From: Martelella sp. AD-3
GTDB taxonomy: Bacteria; Pseudomonadota; Alphaproteobacteria; Rhizobiales; Rhizobiaceae
Assembly: GCF_001578105.1 (NCBI RefSeq)
Contig: NZ_CP014275.1
Coordinates: 248,001 to 312,000, forward strand
Length of the DNA: 64,000 nucleotides
Direction of reading: 5' to 3'
The notes beneath the pieces were generated by a model, which was not told the DNA's origin, did no database searches, and saw nothing but the letters and a program-made list of their open reading frames with translations. Positions 16,550 through 21,953 of this stretch are shown here, piece after piece; the first letter of the stretch is position 1; the number at the start of each line of letters is the position of its first letter. The translations under genes were made by a program, and so were the position numbers.

Positions 16550-17076
16550 CACCAGCTTCCTCCGTTGAAGAAATCGTATACCCACTCCGGCTCGGAAATA
16601 ACTTCAATATTGTTGATTTTAAGCCGTTTTCCGAAATAGTCACGAAGTCTCAGAAAATCCGAGACGTCTTCATTTATCTCACGCGCTACAGTCAACCCTC
16701 CTAAACGCATACGCTGTTCGTTTTCAGACCAATTAAGATAGAAGTCATGTAAATGGGTTTCAGAGACGCGTTTTCCAGACCACGCTGACTTGGGTTTGCG
16801 GCGGTTCGAGTGGCCCTCCATAGCACGCCAATCAAGGCGTTCAATAGGGATGCACCGGCGCCCGCCGATCTTGCTGATCCGCAGTTCCAGCGAGACATTG
16901 CTGTCTGGGCGGTTCGCGTAGCATCCACCATGCAGAACGAGGCCCGTCTCAGTCACTCCACCTATTTCTATCGGGGCGTTGAACCAGATATAGTCAGTTT
17001 CGGGTTCTGGTGCTGACCATCCCGGAAAATATCCGATCTGTTTCTCTGCCAAATAGATGTCTTTTATAGTTGCCAT
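16549..17076 (-). CDS. unknown cargo protein coupled to the preceding gene
   Basis: The 175-residue protein starts MATIKDIYLAEKQIGYFPGW and includes DYIWFNAPIEIGGVTETGLVL (a WF..P...GG....GL pattern), GRRCIPIERLDWRAMEGHSN and EWVYDFFNGGSW at the end. It is soluble with no signal peptide. It forms a two-gene unit with 15806-16549 through a TGATG overlap, the arrangement expected for interacting products such as a defence pair or toxin-antitoxin. No motif proves either. Confidence 0.7.
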   Translation of the reverse strand: MATIKDIYLAEKQIGYFPGWSAPEPETDYIWFNAPIEIGGVTETGLVLHGGCYANRPDSNVSLELRISKIGGRRCIPIERLDWRAMEGHSNRRKPKSAWSGKRVSETHLHDFYLNWSENEQRMRLGGLTVAREINEDVSDFLRLRDYFGKRLKINNIEVISEPEWVYDFFNGGSW

Positions 17077-17137
17077 CTGTCACGGGTATCGCAATAAGGG
17101 CTGGACCGCGAGCCCAGTTTTCATTTCTTGGCGGCTG

Positions 17138-17698
17138 TTACTGGTAACTCTCTATTGTGCCATCGTCGTAGACAACATCCGTGACGACTATGCTCGCCTT
17201 TGCAACGCCGGTTTTTACGGGGCCGACGAGGTCGTCAAATGGATCATCGCCGCTAAATGGATTGTCATCCCAAGAGTAATAGGACGGGCTTTCTACCGTC
17301 TCTCCCGGTGGGATGATCATATCGAGTGTGCCTCTTGCGTTTACGACGTTCTCCCCAAATGCGTCTTTGATGGTGAGTTTCAGCCCAATCGCAACGACCG
17401 TTTTGTCGCTATTGTTGACGAATGACGGGTAAGCCTCGACGCGACTATTGAAAACCCAGTTGTCTGTGTCTTTCGGCTGATATCGAAGTTCGATTTTTGA
17501 GGCGGTGACGGGAGATTGCCCGGCTGTTTGTTTTGGTGCCGGGTCGACCGGTGCGGTCTTCACAGTGATGGCATCGTAACAAACCAACCTCTTCAATGTG
17601 TCGGTTTCTGCTCTGCATGCAGAGATATCGTTCGCAAGGTCGGCGCGGGCGGCTCCCGCCAAGAGGGCTATAACGACTGTAAAGAGAACAATTCGCAT
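17138..17698 (-). CDS. exported protein of unknown function
   Basis: The 186-residue protein begins with a clear Sec signal peptide (MRIVLFTVVIALLAGAARA, cleavage expected after ARA). A short region ISACRAETDTLKRLVCYDAI follows, in which two cysteines flank a 'D..KRL.CYD' pattern found at the N-terminus of several periplasmic proteins. The rest is a beta-sandwich-like domain (NNSDKTVVAIGLKLTIKDAF; GVAKASIVVTDVVYDDGTIE). The ATG at 17698 is chosen because the signal peptide starts there. It lies 4 bases after the Arc-like gene stop, so the two are one transcript. Confidence 0.7.
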   Translation of the reverse strand: MRIVLFTVVIALLAGAARADLANDISACRAETDTLKRLVCYDAITVKTAPVDPAPKQTAGQSPVTASKIELRYQPKDTDNWVFNSRVEAYPSFVNNSDKTVVAIGLKLTIKDAFGENVVNARGTLDMIIPPGETVESPSYYSWDDNPFSGDDPFDDLVGPVKTGVAKASIVVTDVVYDDGTIESYQ

Positions 17699-17702
17699 TT
17701 CG

Positions 17703-18233
17703 TCACCTGCTTTGGCGATCTCGATCTGACTTCGCATCAACTTGGGCGATGGCTTCCCAGTCATTCGCTACAGCATGGGCGTTTGCTATCGCGTCATCCC
17801 CCATAGCGCTGAGATCCGGCGACAAGACGCCTTTTTCCCTTTGCACGGCTTTCATGAACGTCTGGAACATGCTTGCGATGGAGCGCAGCGCGGATACCTG
17901 ATGAAGCAAATGACGCCGTGTCACAGCTTCCAAGCGTTCCGAGCTTTCAGCGAGTCCGGCCAAAAGGCGTTCGTTTGCTTCAGCGCCGCGCGCTATTGCT
18001 AAGGCGTGCTCGACGTCTTCCTTGGTGATTCTGCTGACTTTATCGTGCTCTAGAGAGCCTTCGAGGCGGGCGATCATTTCGGCATTCATTGAACGCCCGT
18101 TCTCTTCCGCGACACGCTTGATGCGATCTCGCAAGCCATCGGGCATGCGGAGGACGTACTTGTCTAGTTCGCGGCTAGGAAAGTAGTCCGCTTGATTTGA
18201 CTGACGTTGCTTGTCGTTTGTTTTAGGAGCCAT
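17703..18233 (-). CDS. Arc-family ribbon-helix-helix DNA-binding protein, candidate prophage repressor
   Basis: The 176-residue protein has an Arc/MetJ-type ribbon-helix-helix at residues ~20-60 (ELDKYVLRMPDGLRDRIKRV then GRSMNAEMIARLE) and a long helical C-terminal extension (~65-176) probably used for oligomerisation. RHH dimers bind short repeated operators, and the upstream gap (18234-18400) contains three related TAGCCARTGGCCAT-like repeats. It is divergent from the rightward small regulatory genes, the classic position for a lysogeny repressor. ATG at 18233 is preferred; ATG at 18257 is also in frame. Confidence 0.75.
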   Translation of the reverse strand: MAPKTNDKQRQSNQADYFPSRELDKYVLRMPDGLRDRIKRVAEENGRSMNAEMIARLEGSLEHDKVSRITKEDVEHALAIARGAEANERLLAGLAESSERLEAVTRRHLLHQVSALRSIASMFQTFMKAVQREKGVLSPDLSAMGDDAIANAHAVANDWEAIAQVDAKSDRDRQSR

Positions 18234-18247
18234 TTGGAATCCATAGC

Positions 18248-18342
18248 GGCCATTAGCCATTAAAGAAATGATAGCCAATGGCCATATCATCATTGACATG
18301 GACCGATCACTGACTATTAGCTATATAGTAGCCAGTGGCCAT
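18248..18342. promoter_or_regulatory. repeat operators and promoter between divergent RHH genes
   Basis: Two direct repeats, TAGCCAATGGCCAT (18272-18285) and TAGCCAGTGGCCAT (18329-18342), match at 13 of 14 positions. An inverted relative, GGCCATTAGCCAT, lies at 18248-18260. Between the direct copies are TTGACA (18293-18298) and TATTAG (18315-18320), spaced 16 bp, a plausible sigma-70 promoter for the rightward genes. One repeat is just upstream of -35 and the other covers the likely start site, which fits repression by the RHH protein. Confidence 0.62.
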
Positions 18343-18400
18343 CTTCACGCGGAAGAGCGACTTCTGGCTAACAGGAAGTTAACAGCCGCGAGGTCTTGAT

Positions 18401-18562
18401 ATGGAACGAAAATCTGAACGCCTGCAATTGATGGTGGACGCCACCGTGCTCGAAAAGATCGATGATATCCGGTTTACGCGCCGCATGCCGTCGCGGTCGG
18501 ATACGGTGCGCCAGCTTATCTATAAGGGGCTGGAAGCAACCGAAAATCAGGTGGCGCGCTGA
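18401..18562 (+). CDS. small ribbon-helix-helix protein, 53 aa
   Basis: The 53-residue protein reads MERKSERLQLMVDATVLEKI, then DDIRFTRRMPSRSDTVRQLI and a short tail. A beta strand (RLQLMVD) followed by two helices with SRSDTVRQLI is the minimal CopG/Arc fold. It starts ~60 bases after the putative operator, and its stop overlaps the next ATG (TGATG). It may autoregulate the rightward operon or counter the divergent Arc-like repressor. Confidence 0.72.
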   Translation: MERKSERLQLMVDATVLEKIDDIRFTRRMPSRSDTVRQLIYKGLEATENQVAR

Positions 18563-18765
18563 TGAGCCGGGAGCAAATGGCAATTGAGGCTGATGGTGCG
18601 TCGATCTTGCTTTCGGCCATTCTCGATACGGCGAAATCGATTGGCGAGGCGGCGGAAGGCGATCTGGCGATCAGGGTTGCATTGCTGGCGGGATCGATCC
18701 GCGTTGCCCAATCCTATGTCGAAAAGATCAAGATTGAGTTGGAGGGGGAGAATGCGGAAAACTGA
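18562..18765 (+). CDS. small helical phage protein, 67 aa
   Basis: The 67-residue acidic, mostly helical protein (MSREQMAIEADGASILLSAI onward) sits between the small RHH gene and the excisionase-like genes. It shares a base with the upstream stop and overlaps the next gene by 14 bases. I recognise no family. Cotranscription with DNA-binding and recombination genes suggests a regulatory accessory role. Confidence 0.6.
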   Translation: MSREQMAIEADGASILLSAILDTAKSIGEAAEGDLAIRVALLAGSIRVAQSYVEKIKIELEGENAEN

Positions 18766-18940
18766 CCGCCCGCTGGGGATCAACGAAATCGCCTGCGAAT
18801 TGGGCTGCTCGGAAAAGACAGTCCGTCGCATGTATGCCAAGGGCACGATTGATGCCTATAAGGTCGGAGGCCGGACTTCTCCAATACGGATGGACCGGAT
18901 AGCGCTTCGCAGGCTAAAGAAACGGCGGGGCGCGGTGTGA
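18752..18940 (+). CDS. excisionase-like helix-turn-helix protein, 62 aa
   Basis: The 62-residue protein has a MerR/excisionase-type fold: GINEIACELGCSEKTVRRMY (HTH), GTIDAYKVGGR (wing), SPIRMDRIALRRLKKRR. Such proteins bend DNA and direct the integrase towards excision, or act as small regulators. GGAGGGGGAG immediately upstream gives a strong ribosome site for the ATG at 18752. Its stop overlaps the next gene (TGATG). Confidence 0.72.
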   Translation: MRKTDRPLGINEIACELGCSEKTVRRMYAKGTIDAYKVGGRTSPIRMDRIALRRLKKRRGAV

Positions 18941-19296
18941 TGGGCCTGCCCAAAACATATACGATGGATGAAGTTGCCTGCGCCTTGCATGTTTCGAGGC
19001 GTACACTTCAGGAGCACCTGAAGGCGCATCCCTTCTATCGTCAGATCGGGCGTCGGAAGATTTTCACCGACACCGATGTGTCCGCACTCTTGGAGGCGTT
19101 GCCATGTCACCCCTCAAAACCTGCAAACGCAACGGAAGCAAAAACTGGTACCTGCGCGGCACCATCCGTGGCGTCACAGTGGACGAAACTACGGGAACTG
19201 ACGTCTGGGAAAGGGCGGAAGAAATCCGCATACGGCGCGAGGCGGAAATCCTCGACCGTAGTATCCATGGAAAGCGCAAGACGGCGACTTTCCTAG
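18940..19296 (+). CDS. excisionase-like HTH protein with C-terminus overprinted on integrase
   Basis: The 118-residue protein has an N-terminal excisionase-type domain (YTMDEVACALHVSRRTLQEH, RQIGRRKIFTDTDVSALLEAL) and a polar low-complexity C-terminal half ending KSSTVVSMESARRRLS. That C-terminal half is encoded in a different frame of the first 193 bases of the integrase gene. The same type of tail is common in related rhizobial prophage proteins, so both frames are probably coding. The ATG at 18940 shares a base with the preceding stop. Confidence 0.72.
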   Translation: MGLPKTYTMDEVACALHVSRRTLQEHLKAHPFYRQIGRRKIFTDTDVSALLEALPCHPSKPANATEAKTGTCAAPSVASQWTKLRELTSGKGRKKSAYGARRKSSTVVSMESARRRLS

Positions 19297-20138
19297 AGGC
19301 GGCAGTCAAATACATGGAAGCGGGAGGAGAAACCCGCTTCACCGGCCCTGTCGCAAACCATTTCGGCACGACGCCTCTTAGCAAGATCGATCAGGACGCG
19401 GTTGATCGGGCAGCTTTCAAGCTTCATCCGAAAGGAAGCCCGGCAACGCGAAACCGGCAGGTTTACACGCCGGTTTCTGCCGTGATGACTTTCGCGGCGA
19501 AGAGGGGGCTTTGCGAGCGTGTACTGTTCGAGCGGCCCAAACAAGCGCCCGGCCGGGTGCGGTGGCTTGCGCCGGAAGAAGCCGAAAGGCTGATTGCTGC
19601 TTGCTCTTCGCATCTGAGGCCGCTTGTGATCTTCCTTCTCTATACTGGCGCGCGCTGTTCTGAAGCGCTGTATCTGGACTGGCGTAATGTCGATCTGGCG
19701 AGAGCGCATGTTTCATTCGAAGACACGAAGAATGGCGAGGATAGAGGCGTACCGCTTCATCCTCGTGTTTTGTCTGCGCTCGCCAATCTTGAGCATCGGG
19801 ACGGCGCGGTCTTTCGTCGCCCGGACGGAAGGCCCTACGAGGTCAAGGAAGAAAGCGGCGGGCAGATCAAGACGGCCTTCAAAGGTGCCTGCCGTCGCGC
19901 CGGGATTTCAGATTTTACACCGCACGACTGCCGCCACACCTGGGCCACTTGGCACTATGCCGCGAATCGCGATCTGATCGCTCTTCAGAAGCTTGGTGGA
20001 TGGAAATCGGAGCGTATGGTTTTGCGTTACGCGCACGTCAATGTCGCCAATTATTCGGCCTCAATTAATGCCCTTCCATGGGAGAAATCCGGGAACTTGG
20101 AAGGCGGGAACGAAAATACCAAAAGGAAAACAAAGTGA
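19104..20138 (+). CDS. int: tyrosine site-specific integrase
   Basis: The 344-residue recombinase integrates the element at tRNA-Thr. An N-terminal arm/core-binding region (KNWYLRGTIRGVTVDE to ~145) precedes the catalytic domain. The catalytic residues are visible: R184 in TGARCSEALY, K209, H274 and R277 in HDCRHTW, W300 in LGGWKSE and nucleophile Y309 in LRYAHV. It ends 19 bases before attR, the normal int-att arrangement. It appears intact, so mobility of the ends may persist although the particle genes are broken. Confidence 0.96.
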   Translation: MSPLKTCKRNGSKNWYLRGTIRGVTVDETTGTDVWERAEEIRIRREAEILDRSIHGKRKTATFLEAAVKYMEAGGETRFTGPVANHFGTTPLSKIDQDAVDRAAFKLHPKGSPATRNRQVYTPVSAVMTFAAKRGLCERVLFERPKQAPGRVRWLAPEEAERLIAACSSHLRPLVIFLLYTGARCSEALYLDWRNVDLARAHVSFEDTKNGEDRGVPLHPRVLSALANLEHRDGAVFRRPDGRPYEVKEESGGQIKTAFKGACRRAGISDFTPHDCRHTWATWHYAANRDLIALQKLGGWKSERMVLRYAHVNVANYSASINALPWEKSGNLEGGNENTKRKTK

Positions 20139-20157
20139 TAGGACATGACGCCCGCAA

Positions 20158-20204
20158 CCTTGGTAAGGGAGAGGCCGAGAGTTCAAATCTCTCTAGCAGC
20201 ACCA
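20158..20204 (+). repeat. attR core, 47-bp direct repeat of the tRNA-Thr 3' end
   Basis: The segment is identical to 1198-1244 but lacks the 5' half of a tRNA (the upstream sequence cannot form the acceptor, D and anticodon arms). It is a recombination scar, not a tRNA gene. It marks the end of the prophage. Confidence 0.95.
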
Positions 20205-20328
20205 TTTTCCCCGTATCGCTCCTCGGAGAACTGCTGGCGGCGTCGACCTGCCGCGTTCAGCGTTCCACCGCGGTCTTCACCGAACGAGGCGATGCCTCTT
20301 GCGTTTGAATATGCGTCGGACAGACAAA

Positions 20329-20358
20329 GGCCGTTCCGGCGAGAACGCCGGAACGGCC
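20329..20358 (-). terminator. strong hairpin terminator after the leftward uxuB-type gene
   Basis: A perfect 13-bp stem GGCCGTTCCGGCG/CGCCGGAACGGCC encloses a 4-base loop. Reading leftward from the uxuB-type stop at 20392 it is followed by TTTGT, so it ends the leftward catabolic operon. It lies outside attR on the host side. Confidence 0.82.
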
Positions 20359-20391
20359 TGTTCTTCCAAGCCTCTTAATGTCCGAAAATAT

Positions 20392-21852
20392 CTATCGGAG
20401 CTCGGCAACCATTTTCCGTGCGCCGTTTCTGCCAAGGCCTTCGAGACTTTCGGCGAGGCTTTCCTTGAAACCGACGCTTTCCCTGAGCGCTGCGGGAAAC
20501 ATGCCGGAGCCCGAGAGGACGCGCTCAACCTTTTCACGCGGCGACCCGCCGTTGGCGAGCGCCTTCAGCCTGTCCGCGAGCGGATCGCGCACATCGATCG
20601 GAGCGCCCCTGTCATCCGTGCCGGCGACATAGCGGATCCAGCCGGCGACCAGCAGGGTAAGACGGGGGCACGGGGTTCCGTTCTTCAGATGATGCGCGAT
20701 TGATTCCAGCGCGCGCTGCGGCAGTTTCTGGCTGCCATCCATGGCGATCTGCCAGGTGCGGTGGCGAATTGCAGGGTTTTCGAAGCGCGTGATCAGAGCA
20801 TCGGCGTAGGCGTCGAGGTCGATTCCGTCAGGTGCTTTGAGCGTCGGGATCTGCTCCTCGGCCATCAGGTCTCGGGCGGCCTTTCGATAGGCCGGGTCCT
20901 GCATGGTTTCGGCAATGGTTTCATAGCCGCCGAGATAGCCGAGATAGGCGAGGAAGGAGTGCGAACCGTTGAGCATGCGGAGCTTCATGTTCTCATACGG
21001 CACGACATCATCGGTGAAGGTGGCGCCCGCGCGGTCCCAGTCCGGTCGGCCGGAAACGAAGTCATCCTCGATCACCCATTGGCGGAAGGGCTCGCAGACG
21101 ATGCCTGCGGGGTCCTCGGTGCCGATCCGTTCGGCAAGAAGCCGATAGCTTTCCTCGGTCATCGCCGGAACGATGCGGTCGACCATGGTGGAGGGGAAGC
21201 GGCCATGCTCCTCGATCCAGTCGGCAAGCGCGCTGTCGCGGGCCCGGGCGAAATCGATCACCGCGCGGCGGGCAAGCTTGCCGTTTGAAGGCAGGTTGTC
21301 GCAGGAAAGCACGGTGAAGGGCTTCTGTCCGGCTCGCCTGCGGGCGGCGAGGGCCGCCACCAGCGTGCCGACGACCGTTTGCGGCTGATCGGGATCGGCA
21401 AGGTCGGCCTTGATTGCCGGATTGTCGAAGTCAAGCCCGCCATCGGCGCCGAGCGTGTAGCCCTTTTCGGTGACGGTAATGGAGACGAGCGCGATCTTCT
21501 CATCGGCAATGGCGGCGATAATGCCCTCGGGGCCGCAGTCTTCCATATGGCGATGATCGACCACGGCGCCGGAAATGCGGGCCTTCTGCCCGTCGGCGGC
21601 ATTTTCGACGACGCTGTAGAGATAGTCGCGTTCAGCGAGCGCCTTCAGCGGTGCGGATGGGCCTCTGAGTTCGATCTCGCGATAGCCCCAGGTGCCGCCG
21701 GCGCGCAGGACGTCGTCGGTATAAACGGCCTGGTGGGCGCGGTGAAAGGCGCCGAAGCCGATATGGCACATGCGGGCTTCGACCTTCGAGCGGTCGTAGT
21801 CGGGGCGCAGGACATCGGGTGCGGCGCGGTCAAGAAGGGCGTTGGAGGACAT
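20392..21852 (-). CDS. uxuB: fructuronate reductase / mannitol dehydrogenase family
   Basis: The 486-residue NAD-dependent long-chain polyol dehydrogenase probably interconverts D-fructuronate and D-mannonate. The Rossmann part begins CHIGFGAFHRAHQ, with ITVTEKGY and LSCDNLPSNGKLARRAV. The C-terminal catalytic K-x4-N-x2-H is seen in MKLRMLNGSHSFLAYLG. The ATG at 21852 precedes the conserved N-terminus. Mannonate dehydratase UxuA is encoded in the same locus (30198-31358), which favours fructuronate over mannitol as substrate. It lies 101 bp downstream of the GH31 gene on the same strand. Confidence 0.85.
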   Translation of the reverse strand: MSSNALLDRAAPDVLRPDYDRSKVEARMCHIGFGAFHRAHQAVYTDDVLRAGGTWGYREIELRGPSAPLKALAERDYLYSVVENAADGQKARISGAVVDHRHMEDCGPEGIIAAIADEKIALVSITVTEKGYTLGADGGLDFDNPAIKADLADPDQPQTVVGTLVAALAARRRAGQKPFTVLSCDNLPSNGKLARRAVIDFARARDSALADWIEEHGRFPSTMVDRIVPAMTEESYRLLAERIGTEDPAGIVCEPFRQWVIEDDFVSGRPDWDRAGATFTDDVVPYENMKLRMLNGSHSFLAYLGYLGGYETIAETMQDPAYRKAARDLMAEEQIPTLKAPDGIDLDAYADALITRFENPAIRHRTWQIAMDGSQKLPQRALESIAHHLKNGTPCPRLTLLVAGWIRYVAGTDDRGAPIDVRDPLADRLKALANGGSPREKVERVLSGSGMFPAALRESVGFKESLAESLEGLGRNGARKMVAELR

Positions 21853-21953
21853 GGGGGTTCCTTCCGTAAAAACGGCGGGCGCGGGCTTGCGCCGTCGGCA
21901 ATGAGACGTGGGATGAAGAAAAACGGGAGAGCCGAAGCTCTCCCGAAGGGCCA

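Larger units (their letters stand above)
1198..20204. mobile_element. compact prophage or phage-satellite-like element integrated in tRNA-Thr
   Basis: The element is bounded by perfect 47-bp direct repeats of the tRNA-Thr 3' end (1198-1244 and 20158-20204), with a tyrosine integrase gene beside the right repeat. It carries an HK97-type head and packaging set and a short-tailed siphovirus set (tail tube, gp10, DUF3168 terminator, tape measure, gpM-like), all rightward. A mixed-orientation cargo/lysogeny block at 14.8-19.3 kb follows. The genes expected for tail tip, receptor binding, endolysin and holin are not recognisable, and the connector gene is split by an IS3 element. It is therefore either a decaying prophage or an element that relies on a helper. 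No gene is seen in 1245-1536. Confidence 0.93.

Noticed and set aside
20158..20204. A second tRNA-Thr gene
   Set aside because: Only the 3' 47 bases of the tRNA are present; no 5' acceptor strand, D arm or complete anticodon stem precedes them. It is attR.
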